A stretch of 64,000 nt of DNA from Siniperca chuatsi (GCF_020085105.1 NC_058055.1:18553822-18617821), one strand, 5' to 3'; counted from the stretch's first letter, positions 1 to 42,433 are shown. Made by a program: numbers and translations. The notes: generated from the letters alone by a model not told the origin.

Positions 1-61
1 TCCCCAGCAATCCCATGTAAGATAGAAAGGAAATGTAACCTGTCTCTGTCTCTGCACTCAG

Positions 62-316
62 CAATCTCTGGACAGTCGCCACCGTCTGCTGTGCAAACAG
101 AGGGAGGACGCCAAAGATCTGAAGGATAACCTGGACCGGAGAGAGAAGCTGGTCTCCACCTTCCTGACGCGTCAGCTGTCCGCCGAGCAGCTGCAGGACT
201 ACCGCCGCTTCGTCCAGACCAAGGCCTCGCTGCTCATCCGGCAGAAGGACCTGGAGGAGAAGCAGAGGCTGGGAGAGGAGCAGCTGGAGGCCCTGTCCAA
301 CAGCCTGAATCTGTGA
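62..316 (+). CDS. shroom1: Shroom family protein, last coding exon (shroom1, partial)
   Basis: This is the 3'-terminal coding exon of a gene that begins before the window. A pyrimidine-rich tract ends in AG at 60-61, and an open frame of 84 codons runs from 62 to the TGA at 314-316. The peptide is strongly charged and helical. It contains [33 protein letters not shown] and [18 protein letters not shown], which is the end of the Apx/Shroom domain 2 (ASD2) coiled coil. In Shroom proteins ASD2 binds Rho kinase and drives apical actomyosin constriction. The exon alone shows Shroom but cannot separate family members. I choose shroom1 because the next genes are sowaha, septin8 and ccni2, the order of human 5q31.1; shroom3 would be expected beside septin11. 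The gene converges with sowaha. Its PDZ and ASD1 regions lie outside the window, so completeness cannot be judged. Confidence 0.85.
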   Translation, partial: QSLDSRHRLLCKQREDAKDLKDNLDRREKLVSTFLTRQLSAEQLQDYRRFVQTKASLLIRQKDLEEKQRLGEEQLEALSNSLNL

Positions 317-618
317 AGGGAGGAGCAACGAAAGCACTGATTTCTTCTTTCTTGACTTGCCTTGAAGGAGGGATGGCTTGTTAAAAAAAACAAAAGAAGA
401 AGAAGAAGACATGTAGAGAGTTTTGGCTGTACTTTTTCTGGCTCAGTTTGCCACATAGACACATAAGGCATGGATTATAAGTGGTCCAGCTGGTATCTCC
501 AACCCTTTGCACCCTTTCATGACTTTCTTTTGTCTTTTAAAAAGAGTTTGGCTACTGGGGAGAACCCATCATGCCATCTGCTCTCCTCTCATAACTATAG
601 GCCATACATGAGATGATC

Positions 619-624
619 AATAAA
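619..624 (+). terminator. Poly(A) signal of shroom1
   Basis: A canonical AATAAA lies about 300 bp after the shroom1 stop, followed by a T/G-rich stretch (ttgccgttttgtcat) suited to cleavage near 640. This gives a 3' UTR of about 320 nt (317-640). A longer UTR using later signals cannot be excluded. Confidence 0.6.
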
Positions 625-640
625 GACTGTTGAGACTGAA

Positions 641-3417
641 GCTCCTTGCCGTTTTGTCATCTACTGAGGGTGTCCAGAATGCTCACCCAATCTCCGCCCA
701 TTGTCATTCTCAGTCTACAAAATCTGCAATGTGCATTTGAAGGCTTTTCCCAATATGTTGTACATGTGGCCGTTGAGGACTGAACTGTTTTTCTGTGTGC
801 CTTGCTATTGGTGTTGCTGTGGTTTTCCATTAGAGCTGTTGGGTGGAAACCTTGCGTCCCCTGTTAGCAATTCAGCAACTGTCCTTCACTTATTATTAAG
901 ATTGTAGTGCTACAGCCCCGTATCTGCACCTGTGGAAACCTATTATAAGCTTTAAGATTGTATTTTGACCAGTGAAAGAGAGTAGCCTGAGAGGGGGCGG
1001 TGTACTGTATCATGTCAGTAAAATGTACAATAGATATAGTAGATTTAATCTTTTTTTATGTTCTTATTTTTAAATGTATTTCAAATTAAGGCACTTAAAA
1101 CCAAAAGGGTGAATGAAAAAAGCACTTTGTAATGATACATAAATGCACATTTCTTCAGATCAGATTTGTTTTCAAAATAATCTCAAGTGAAAGCCTTACT
1201 CCATCCATTTAAACAATATTTTACTACTTTTGTCATTAATATTAAATAGGAATGTTGAAATAATGTTTTTCAAAAGGTACATGAGCACACCCAGAAACAT
1301 TAAGGATTGTGTACAAATACTTTTCCAGCTAATTTCATACTTAACGTTATTAAGTCTTGATGATTTCATGCTGGAACGGTTCCTCATACGGAGGTGCTAA
1401 ACCTCTTTAAAGCAGATTATTAGTAAGCAACAATTATATCACTGAGTATTTTCTCCCAATGTCCCTTTGTCCCTTACTTGAAATACTTTTTTTAAAAGAG
1501 GAAAGTCCACAATCTTCACTTCAGGTATCTTAAACTAATTTTCTATTCTCTACCTCCACAGCGTAGCCCCTTTTAGACACTTGTAGCCTTTAAGTTTATT
1601 TAAACTTGCACAGCTTTAGTTTAAAAGCTCTTCTTGATAGCCCTGAATTAAAACACACTCTTGAATCACATGACTTTCCCCCTATTTTTTAAAGAATCTC
1701 ACATTTTAAAAACTACATCTGTGATTCTACATTAATATTTGTCATTAGTTTTTATAGTTGTATTAATTTCTTTTTAGTGAATCTTTAACCAGACACATCG
1801 GAGAGCTGTTGCTCTACGTCAGAATATGTGCAGCGTGTGTGTGTATGCTTGAAATCTTGAATGTCTTAATTTTGTGCGTGTAGAGATTAGTTGTTGAGCA
1901 GAAAGACAGAACTCCTCTCGGTGTTTGCCGTGCACGTTTTCAACAAAACTCCTATGAAGTCATAAAGTGATCAAAATGTTATCATCCCTCAGGAAATTAT
2001 ACCTGTTGGCTGTACTGAAAAAACGGATCCAGTGTCTGGGTCGACTGTTGTGTATATGATTTTTATGTAATATTGACCACAAAGAGGCAGAGCATCATCG
2101 AACAGCCTCCACACACATAAATAAATGCATTCACTAACTCAAAATGTCAAAAAAGTGGATAAGTGAACAACTAAAAGCAGGTTTTTCTCAGAAACTGGAA
2201 ACCCTTCCATGCTGAAAGGTATTGTCATGTTTTTTGCTAAACAGTTTCACCACCTCCACCACCACCCCTAAAGCATTTCTCTGGAGATTTATTACTCTGC
2301 CCGTTTCAGTTTGCTAAACAAACGTATGTTTGTTTTGGGCCTTTGTGCTGACGCAGGGCTGAAGGGTTAGAAAGAAACTCATGTTGTTCCCTGCAGCCTG
2401 CTGGAATTCCTAAAGTATGCAAAAGACCAACATTTTGGAGAAAGAAAGACTGGGGGAGAGAGAGCGAGGAAAAATACTCCCACGAAGGAGCAGCATGTGG
2501 ATAAATACTCATTTCAGTTTTTGCTATGTGTGCATACTAACAAACGTTTGGCAACTTCCTGAGTCATTTCTTGTTTCTGTCATTCAATCAAAGCAGTGTT
2601 TTGTTGAGGTCGCAGGAAAGGGGCCTGTTTTTGAAGTAGGATTATATTTGTTTAGTTGGGGATTTTGTTTCAAATACTGGTGTGACTGATACAAACTGAA
2701 TTTGTTTTAAAGCCAAGAAGGAAAGACATATTTCAGCGAGTCCCTGGTGTTGGTATGACAGCAGAGACATTTCTAAATCCACTTTTTCTGCTATATTTCA
2801 CACCTGTTTTCTGTTGGGTGTTTGAGTCGTCTTTTGTGCCTGTTTGGAGTTGTAAATTCCATGATGTTTGTAATATTGTGAATAAATTAAGCTCTCCCTC
2901 TCCCTCCAGTGTACCACATTTCTCCTTTTTCTTCCACAATGAACTAAAGTCAAAAGCATTTTTGCCAAAATGAGATACACTACATTTAACCAGGAGGAGT
3001 TACCTGATGCAGACATATATCCAACCTGTACAGTAAAAAAACTGGTACAGGAGCATCATCAGATTCCAAGACATGACATACAACACATAGAACTACAAAT
3101 ATAGGTCACATGAAATATTTATGGAAAGATGATGATTTATTAAGGCTTATGATGATTTATGTTTTGAGCAACTGTTCTACAATATTCAAGTTGTGACAAT
3201 AGATAACAATGTCACGTTATTTCTCAACTTGTTAAAGACTTATTTACTGTCATTTTGGCTTTCCTCCACTAAAAGTTTCCTCAGTAGTTGGAGCTTTCCT
3301 GGATTTGTTGTTCTCTCAAGCTTATTTCTGCCCTCTGCAGGCACAGCAACACACTGTCACTGAACTGGGAGCATGAATACTGGTGCGTCAGCTTCCTCAC
3401 TCCACACTTCCTCACAT
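641..3417. other. Intergenic DNA after shroom1, no gene seen
   Basis: AT-rich sequence with short open frames only, none with splice borders or family resemblance. It holds scattered A/T runs and simple-sequence patches, and no element I can name. Confidence 0.5.
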
Positions 3418-3628
3418 TTTATTTATTTATTTTTAAAAATTATTTTTCGGCATTTCTGCTTTATTGGATAGTCACAGTAGAGAAAAACAGGAAAGGCAGT
3501 GGAGGGAGAGAGAGAGGAGGGATGACATGCAGCAAAGGGCCCAGGCCGCATTGAAACCTGGGCCACTGTGGTAAGGACACACCCTTAATAATGGTACACG
3601 CTCCACCAGGTAAGCTACCGGGCCGCCC
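3418..3628 (-). mobile_element. tRNA-derived SINE, inserted on the minus strand
   Basis: Read on the minus strand, the element begins near 3628 with a tRNA-like head: ggcggcccggtagctt, then an A-box-like tagcttacctggtgg and a B-box-like ccaggtttcaatgc. It continues through ggccctttgctgcatgtc and a purine/pyrimidine-biased body, and ends near 3420 in an A-rich tail of aataaataaata type. An 8-bp direct repeat, cctcacat, flanks it at 3410-3417 and 3629-3636, as expected of a target-site duplication made by LINE machinery. I recognise this repeat type from many percomorph genomes; the exact family name is not claimed. Confidence 0.7.
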
Positions 3629-3691
3629 CCTCACATGACACATGACACACATTTAGAAAAATCCCACCATCTGGGTAGTATTTCATTGGTT

Positions 3692-3999
3692 TTAAAGGAA
3701 TAGTTGGACATTTTGGAAAAATGCTTAATTGCTTTCTTACCAAGAGTAATATGAGAAGATCAATTCCACTCTCACACTGTACACTAAATATGAAGTGACA
3801 GCCAGCAGCCGGTATGCTTAGCTTAGCATAAAGACTGGAAACGGGGGGAAACAGCCTGCCAGCTCTGTCCGAAGATAATAACGAAACCCACCTACCAGCA
3901 CCTCTAATTAAAATGTAATATCTTGTTTGTTTTTGTATGTTGTTGTGTATGCTATGCTAAGCTAACCACCTGCTGGCTCCAGCTTCATATTGAATGAAC
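3692..3999. repeat. Fold-back (long inverted repeat) element, copy 1
   Basis: The left part reads aaaggaatagttggacattt and later cagccagcagccggtatg and cttagcttagcataaagac. The right part carries the reverse complement of the same arm (tatgctaagctaacc, then tgctggctccagcttcatat). The paired arms with a short unrelated centre show a non-autonomous fold-back element, a very common percomorph repeat. A second, one-armed copy lies at 5459-5600. Confidence 0.65.
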
Positions 4000-4039
4000 A
4001 GTTAAACTAAAACAACAATGTTAAACTAAAATATAGAGC

Positions 4040-4205
4040 AGGTCTAGACTGTACTCTTTATAATATTAATTACAGAGACCCAACAAATCCCACCATGAGC
4101 AAGCATTTGGTGACAGTGGCAAGGAAAAACTTCCTTTAAGAGGCAGAAACCTTGGACAGAACCAGACTCAATGGTGGGCGGCCATCCGCCGCTACCGTGT
4201 TAGGT
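4040..4205 (+). repeat. Teleost interspersed repeat fragment
   Basis: A stretch with gacccaacaaatccc, gtggcaaggaaaaacttcc and ggcagaaaccttggacagaa. I recognise these words from a high-copy repeat of fish genomes. It directly follows the fold-back element. The class (LINE tail or other) cannot be decided from this fragment. Confidence 0.45.
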
Positions 4206-5458
4206 TTTTCAAAAATGTAAGGATTTAAGAAAAACATCACATTTTGGAGCTCAAAACGGGACTGAATGATGTGTTGAGGGGAATACTGTATATTTTCAGC
4301 AGTCTGTCTTCCTCCTCTTGTGTCTCTTTCATGCCTCTCTGCCCTCGTTTGTTCAGCCTCACAGTGGAATCCTGTCCAGTTTGTCAGCAATAACAAATGC
4401 TTATTAAAAGGCATAGAACGGGGGAAAAAAGGATTTTATGTTGGCAAGTGGCAGAGGAAACCCCAGGAGGACAGTGAGAGACACCAGACAGCACTTAGTG
4501 AACTCAACAAAGTAAGCAGGGAAGCAGGGACATACAAACACAACTCAGGGAATTCTTAACAAGTAAGATCTTTGTCGACACTAATAATCAGGTTTAGCGT
4601 CGTTACAAAGACAGCGTAAGTGATGGAACATTTGGTGTTGTTCACTGCAGACAACAAACAGGATGGAACAGGATGGCCTGAACACTGCAGCAGCAGTTCT
4701 GTCACAGCGCTGGGTAATGAGGAGCTTTGCTGCTGATAATCACTGACTGTGTCCTTCTGTCTCAACAGGCATGCAGGGAAACAGAAACCAAACCAAACCT
4801 CCAGTTGGGAAGCAACATCTAGGCTACAACATAAAGGTGCACAAAGTGTGATTTAAAAACATTTTTTTTATTGCTTCATGCCACCAAATAACTGTTAAAT
4901 CAACCATGACGTACAGTGTCTGCAGATCAGGAAGTTTGTTGATCATGTTGATGACTCAGTGATTATTCTGCCAGGTGCTCAGATTAGTGGCTACAAAACT
5001 CACTTTTCAACCTGAACTCTGAACTCTCTCCGCCCGCAGGAATGTCATCACACCTTCAGTCTCCTCCTCTAACCTCTGGCAGGCATTACACAGCTCAGTT
5101 ATGAAGACTAAGAAAACCCAGACGGTAAAGCTGTACTGGTTTTGTATTAGCATGATTTATCACCTCTTTGCTACAGTAGATGTTTCTGTTGGCGCTCTGC
5201 TCTAATTAAACTAACTTAAGGCCTTTTCATAACTATCTGACACACACTGGGGTAATAGTTTACAATGAAAATGCATTCCAGACACTCCTCATTATATTTC
5301 TCCACTTCCTCCAACTTCATGACATGATTTTGAAAATACAGAGGTGACATATTTACACTGGATTGTGTCCAATACTTGAGTAAGAGAAGACGACGAGTTA
5401 AATCAAATCTTACTCAACATCAGCAGATGTTAATAAAAGTCATAGATCTTGATTACAC

Positions 5459-5600
5459 TTTAAAGGGGTAGTTGGACATTTTGTTAAATGTCTATAGGTA
5501 AATAAATCTGAAGCTACAGCCAGCAGTCGGTTATCTTAGCTTAGCATAAAGACTGGAAACAGGGGGAAACAGCTAGCCTGGCTCTGTTCAAAGGTAACTG
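5459..5600 (+). repeat. Fold-back element, copy 2 (one arm)
   Basis: It repeats the left arm of the 3692-3999 element: ggggtagttggacatttt, cagccagcagtcggtta, cttagcttagcataaagac, then aaacagggggaaacagctag. The partner arm is absent, so this is a truncated or solo-arm copy. Confidence 0.6.
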
Positions 5601-6294
5601 TATGGGATTAACTCCAGAAATGTGATGCATTTTGAAGTTTAAACTACCCAACAGTATATGGGGTTACTGCAGCAACACTCATAAATTGACCAATTTCAAA
5701 ACAAGTATCTCTATTTTTAGCACTTAAGTTTACCACTCACACTTCCATATTTTCATTTTAACAAACACTTTATAATGTAATTTAACATTATGGCATTGCA
5801 ACTTCTTTTATCTAAAGGATTTGAGTACTCTTTCCACCACTCTAGGTCTTGTTCTTTGTGATGGCCTTTCTCGCAAAGAACATTTGCTTAATAAAACCCT
5901 GAGGTTCAGAGATGAAACATCGTCTTGACGTAAAACAATGGATGCTGCTGGGGACGTGACATCATGAGACACGAAAGAAACAGAGGGAGACGACTGGAGG
6001 CGGGGACAAGACGAACAGCCGAAGAATGAGGCTGACCACAGGATGCTACCATTTCTAAACACTTTTTTTTAAAACTCTTTTTTACCCATTATTCTTTTCT
6101 CTCCCAAAAAAGTTGTAACTAAATGTGTCATCTTGGTTTTGAAACATTCAAAACCTTACTTTTATTCTTCTTTTTTCGACACCCAATTGATAACACACCA
6201 AATAAAATAAATGAACCAAGACAGACAGCAGACTGCTGCTTCTTGTCTTCATGTAACTGCCGGGGCCGGTGATGCCATTAACACGCGCTTTCAG

Positions 6295-6329
<35 letters not shown>

Positions 6330-7338
6330 CATTCCTAGTCAACTGCTCATCTGGCTGATTCACAGCTGTCTCAATAAGCCAGAAGATGGATCAGAGCCAC
6401 ATTTCAGAGATGTTTTGGCATGTACAGGGACTGTAATGATTTATCGAGCACCTGCACACTCCTTTATGAATAACACACCCATTTCTAGTAAAATATAGGC
6501 TATTGTAATTCAGTGATATCCAGCATTTGTTTGCTTCTCCTAAATGCATCACAGTGTTTAATACTTAATCTGTTACAAAGTGAAGCAATGAAGAGGCAAG
6601 TCTAAATCCTCCTCAGAGGCACAAACATTTCTCAGATTTGTATTATTTATATAAGGTTTGATTCACCCGTGAGTCGGCACATCCTCGATTTTTAGTTTGG
6701 GCATGTTTGCCTCTGGAAATCGAGAGGATGATCACTGCACGTCTTACTCAGAGCTGAAAACAGAGGAAAACAAGTCCAGTCTTGATCCCTCTGCTAAATC
6801 ACATAGTCATAGACTGATTTCCTGTTAGTATTGATTCATTTTGATCAAATGTAGATTAAGAGAGGACATTTCTGAAGAGAACAGACATTTAAAAATCTAG
6901 TTTTGGAAGCGTGCAAACAATGTGACAATAAGTCTGATTTATTCCTTATGTTATGGAGTGCAGTTCATTCAAAAATCACAATAAATGGGAATATATGGCA
7001 CAACTTTACAGGCAGTGGAAGCTCGATGACAAAAATGAAATTAGTAACCTCAATTTTTTTGCAGCTACATTACTGGTTTAAGTGCTAAATGCAATGGAAA
7101 ATAAAAATGATTCTTAATTTCGAAAAACAGGAAATTCATATCAATCAGTCATTAAACACGTGGAAATTCAACACAAAATAAACATTATTTCTGTAAAATT
7201 GTTAAGCTCAGTTTTCATTTCTGAGTGTGAGCCTCTCCTGCAGAAAGTCAGGCTGAAGAGATGATGCCTTCAGGAGACCACAGACAGTGAGTAATAAGAC
7301 GACTCACATGACCTCCTGGAATATTTTCTGAATCAGGT
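5601..7338. other. Intergenic DNA between convergent shroom1 and sowaha
   Basis: No coding signal was found; the short open frames here lack splice context. The region contains the CA microsatellite at 6296-6325 and otherwise unremarkable AT-rich DNA. Confidence 0.5.
6296..6325 (+). repeat. (AC)15 microsatellite
   Basis: Thirty bases of uninterrupted AC dinucleotides. The open frames that cross it on both strands are artefacts of the repeat. Confidence 0.95.
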
Positions 7339-7344
7339 TTTATT
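7339..7344 (-). terminator. Candidate poly(A) signal of sowaha
   Basis: TTTATT on the plus strand is AATAAA on the minus strand, 368 bp past the sowaha stop. It is the first canonical hexamer I found downstream of the gene, which implies a 3' UTR of roughly 0.4 kb. Confidence 0.45.
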
Positions 7345-7711
7345 TAAACCTGTAAATGCCACCTTGAGATACAACTCATACAGGTAACATCTCAAACTAA
7401 AACTCTTTGTCTCTAACTCAGAATCAATCAACCAGCTCCAGAAGGTGTCCCCTGATGCCATCATCAATTTAAATTTTGATTAAGTATCCCATTGACCACA
7501 CAACCAAACTCTGCATATCATATCTGATAAGCATTTCATCATTTGTCATCTGCAAAATCAGAAAATATAAATAAAACATAAAAACAAGTAAGGAGTCACT
7601 GAGTTTTTGACATTGTTGAAGAAGGACCAGAAAATCAGAGGAATGCCAGTCAAATTCTCTTATGTTGGCATACTATTCCTCATGAAAATAAGACAAGAAA
7701 GAGTTCTGAGT

Positions 7712-9169
7712 TTACAATAAAACATCTGACACGACTCTGTGTCTGAAGCCGCCGCTGCAGTCTTCTCGTTCCTCGCTGGGATCATCGCTCAGGGAGTAAA
7801 ATCCTGGCCTCTGCTTCTGCTTCTTCTTGTTGCCTGTCACGTGGGGCTGGAAGAGACGGCTTATTGAATGCAGGCCCTTGGAGAGATCCGGTAACAGGTC
7901 CAGCTCTTCTTTCTCATGCAGGGCCCTGTCCTGAGCCTGCTGGGCTTTGGGTTCGCCCAGCATCTCTCTCACCGTCCCAGAAATGCCTTTGTGCAGATAG
8001 TGGCGGGCCTTCTTCCCGCAGTTGTCCCTGATGCTTGGATCGGCCCCGTACTCCCCCACCAGCATGGCCATGATGTACTCTTGGTTGTGCAAGGCGGCAA
8101 TATGCAAAGGAGTGTATCCGCCATGTGTTTTTGCATTGATGTCAATGTCAACTCCTCCTTGCTTGGATAGGTCGATAATCTTCACAAGCATGTTGCTGTT
8201 TCCACATTTGGCTGCCCAGTGCAGAGCGGTGAACCCTGACACAAAGTCCCTCTTCTTGGCCAGCTGGTTGTCTCTCAGCAGCAGGCCGTAAACCAGGCTC
8301 CAGTGGCCGGCGGCACAACTGACTAGCCATTCATGCTCTGACTGCTCCTGGGGAAACAATGAGGGGAACCTTGTCTCTTTGGGCTCTTCTGACGCCTTGG
8401 TGCTCTTCAATGTCCTCCTCAGCTGGGGTGAGCTGAGGCTGCCGCCTGTCTCCACTGCAGGGGGCCTTCTCTTGTTCCTGAAGGCATCTAGCTTTGCGCT
8501 TTCAGGGGGGTCATCTGGGTGCACTTTCAGTTTGTGGATCTCAACCCTGGTGACGCTGGGTGGCACTCTCAGAGGTAAGCCATATGGTTTGCTCTGGATG
8601 CTGGCTGGCTCATTTGCTGCACCCCTTCTTGGGCAATTATCTCCATTTGTGTCCTGCCTTTGGATCTCAAAATTCAGCATCCTTTTAACTCTAACATCCG
8701 TATATTTGCTCCTTTGCAATGCCAGCTGTATAGGAGAAAGCAATTCCGTAGGATTTTCACTACTTTCACCACTTGCCAGGTCTCGATCAGGTTCAGAAAC
8801 AGCTGATCTCTCCCCTCCTGCATCGTCAGAGCTTTTAGTTTTCTCACTCCGCGCAGGTGGGCGCTGCTGCTCACCTGTCTGCGGGATCTCTTTATTTTCA
8901 GTCTTGTCCACACGGCTCTCCGCAGTCTGGGCACGGTCCAGCAAATGCTGATACATTTTCTTGACTACAACATACCGGACACCGTCGATTTCTCTGACGG
9001 TGGCGACGTTGTTGACAAAAGTCTTGAAAAGCTCCTTGTTCCGTTCTTTCTCTGCGGGATTGTCGCAGTCTATTGAACCTTTGAACTTACCCACTAAGTC
9101 GGATTTCTTCACTTTGCCCCCCTCCGCTATCAGCAAAAAGAGGACGGATTCTTGCGTCAAAACCATCAT
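7712..9169 (-). CDS. sowaha: Sosondowah ankyrin repeat protein A (sowaha), intronless
   Basis: A single uninterrupted frame of 485 codons, as expected for this intronless family (human SOWAHA is about 549 residues). Residues about 3-72 form the N-terminal SOWAH domain: an EGGKVKKSDLVGKF helix region, then LFKTFVNNVATVREIDGVRY and VVVKK. A long, polar, probably disordered linker follows (about 75-275). Ankyrin repeats occupy about 277-392, opening with SEHEWLVSCAAGHWSLVYGL and showing the consensus cores GFTALHWAAK and GGYTPLHIAAL. The C-terminal tail is basic (KKKQKQRPGFYSLSDD). Cellular function is poorly known, and ankyrin repeats imply protein binding. The frame opens with two adjacent ATGs. 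The first (9167-9169) has a weak context with T at -3; the second (9164-9166) has A at -3 and G at +4 and may be the true start. The A-paralogue is assigned from its place beside septin8. The gene diverges from septin8. Confidence 0.93.
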   Translation of the reverse strand: MMVLTQESVLFLLIAEGGKVKKSDLVGKFKGSIDCDNPAEKERNKELFKTFVNNVATVREIDGVRYVVVKKMYQHLLDRAQTAESRVDKTENKEIPQTGEQQRPPARSEKTKSSDDAGGERSAVSEPDRDLASGESSENPTELLSPIQLALQRSKYTDVRVKRMLNFEIQRQDTNGDNCPRRGAANEPASIQSKPYGLPLRVPPSVTRVEIHKLKVHPDDPPESAKLDAFRNKRRPPAVETGGSLSSPQLRRTLKSTKASEEPKETRFPSLFPQEQSEHEWLVSCAAGHWSLVYGLLLRDNQLAKKRDFVSGFTALHWAAKCGNSNMLVKIIDLSKQGGVDIDINAKTHGGYTPLHIAALHNQEYIMAMLVGEYGADPSIRDNCGKKARHYLHKGISGTVREMLGEPKAQQAQDRALHEKEELDLLPDLSKGLHSISRLFQPHVTGNKKKQKQRPGFYSLSDDPSEEREDCSGGFRHRVVSDVLL

Positions 9170-9812
9170 GAAAACTGTAGGCTGTACGCGGATTAAAGCC
9201 GCGCTGAGTCCTATTACACTTTTGTTCTAGTACAGTAGCCTTCACCTGGCCGCTCACTTCTCTCCTCCCTACCTGAGGAGTCTCTTTCCGGGGAAAGAAC
9301 AGACGTGGATACAATTTGAATAATGTATGCAGATGTTTTCCTGCAGGCAAAGGGGCTGCCAGCTCAAAAAAGGCTTTTCAATTTAAGACTAATAATGCAT
9401 CAAGTTGTTTCTAGTTTATTTTCTGTCACAATAAAAGTAAAGACTTTGGGGTGGGGTTTTTTTCTTTCTTTTTAAAAGAAATAGAATTAAACAAGAAAGT
9501 ATGTTTTGGCAGCCCCAGTTCTATTACTCTCTTTCCCATTAACCAAGCCCATGTAAATAAGCCTTAATTTACATAATGTCCATACTTTAGGTCATTGTGC
9601 TCACATAAAGACCTAAAAAATGTCACATAAAGACCTTAAAATGTGTGTAAAATGTCATGCCCAGATACACAAAGTGTATGTGTAGTAGATACACATACAC
9701 CAAGTTTATACGTGTTTAATGTAAAATGTATAATTGGAGTAACAATATCAGATGGCTTGCTCTGATTGGCTGAGTGACATTCTAGTTTGCCACAACCTGA
9801 GGGACAGTGAAT

Positions 9813-9857
<45 letters not shown>

Positions 9858-10128
9858 TAAAAAAAATGTTGCAGTGCTTATATAGTTTTCACTTATTTGT
9901 ATTTCTATTCTTTAACTGCAAGCCTACATTTTTATTATTATTATTATCAATATCTTACTTATCTTTATAAGCACATTTATTCTGTTTATGCATGTTTTTC
10001 ACACTTGCTTTGGCAATGTTAACGTCTGTTTCCCATGCCAATTAAGCCCCATTGAATTGAACTGAGTTGAAGTGACATTCTAGTCAAATCAATCTGTGAC
10101 CTCATTAATTAATTTAAATACCAATGCC
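9170..10128. other. 5' side of sowaha and intergenic DNA
   Basis: The sowaha promoter should lie just above 9170 on the minus strand. I see no TATA box that I would defend. The region holds T/A-rich DNA and the CA microsatellite at 9814-9856, and no other gene. Confidence 0.45.
9814..9856 (+). repeat. (AC)n microsatellite
   Basis: Forty-three bases of AC repeat, in the shared upstream DNA between sowaha and septin8. Confidence 0.95.
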
Positions 10129-10376
10129 CTATCTTGAAAACCACCCATCCTCAGTTGGCTACACTGGAGTGATAATCAGGTATTTTATTGTCTCCACCGC
10201 TGACACACATATTTCTGCTCTCCCCCTGTCGCTCTGCGGTGCTGCTCGCTCCTGTCCTGGCTTGCAATGTGTGCAGCATGACATTCCTGGACTGAATGGG
10301 AGTTCCTGAGAAGTGGCCATATTGGAACCATAACGTATCTGTCCCGTTCAAAGATGTAACCTGAACTTCAAGATAG
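10129..10376. mobile_element. Candidate small inverted-repeat element (MITE-like)
   Basis: A perfect 10-bp terminal inverted repeat, ctatcttgaa at 10129-10138 and ttcaagatag at 10367-10376, bounds a 248-bp unit without coding capacity. No target duplication is evident and the arms are short, so chance is possible. Confidence 0.3.
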
Positions 10377-10581
10377 TTCAAATCCTACTTTAACGTATAT
10401 GTATATATATACGAAAACGTTGAACGTTACACCACCTGGAAACGCCTCGAGGCGACTTTAAACTGCCTCACATTTAAAATATATAAACCTTTATTTGGCA
10501 AGCACTCTTGATAATTAATGAAAACAGAAGTTAATTTAAAAAATCGTAAATGTTTATTAAATGTATAACTTCCGCATTAGC

Positions 10582-10617
10582 GCGCATGCGCAACACAGGG
10601 GTAGCTACCGAACCAAT
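10582..10617 (+). promoter_or_regulatory. septin8 promoter core: NRF1 palindrome and CCAAT box
   Basis: GCGCATGCGC at 10582-10591 is the perfect NRF1 palindrome, and CCAAT follows at 10613-10617. Both lie about 350-390 bp before the septin8 start codon, in the locally most CpG-rich stretch, and no TATA box is apparent. This pairing is typical of broad, constitutive promoters. The transcription start is not visible, but it should lie downstream of these motifs, between about 10640 and 10900. Confidence 0.55.
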
Positions 10618-10680
10618 ATCAGCTCTGTTTGCCGACTTCTTTTTCTCCTTCCCGTGCTACACAGTTTATCTAAATCAAGC

Positions 10681-10743
10681 ATGCCCTTTTTCACTCTCAT
10701 AGACTCCCAGCAAAAGTCGAAACGAAGAAAAGAAACGAGTTAG
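10681..10743 (+). other. Possible upstream ORF in the septin8 5' leader
   Basis: An ATG at 10681 (A at -3, C at +4) opens 20 codons with a basic end (QQKSKRRKETS) and stops at TAG 10741-10743. It is 228 bp before the septin8 ATG and would be in the leader only if transcription starts upstream of 10681. Confidence 0.3.
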
Positions 10744-10970
10744 CCTGACTGAGCGAAACAGAAGCGAAGTCGCAGTGATTGCTCTTGTCGCCTAGCTAGT
10801 AGCCTCCCTGCCCAGTTACTAACGTTAGCTCTTCTCCGTCTTGTGTCCCTCTCTTCCTATCTCTGTCAGTTCGGCTCAGTAGTTTAGCAGGCTAGTACGG
10901 AGAGACGAGGGCTGCTCCCTTTCGCCTCTGCTCAGTCTGCCCAGCACACCACCACCATAGATTCCGCACC

Positions 10971-42433
<31,463 letters not shown>

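Noticed and set aside
3540..3628. A functional tRNA gene suggested by A/B-box-like words
   Set aside because: The cloverleaf does not close and the words belong to a SINE head.
8379..8951. 190-residue open frame opposite sowaha
   Set aside because: Exact antisense of the sowaha linker with no domain or splice support; a shadow frame caused by low stop density.
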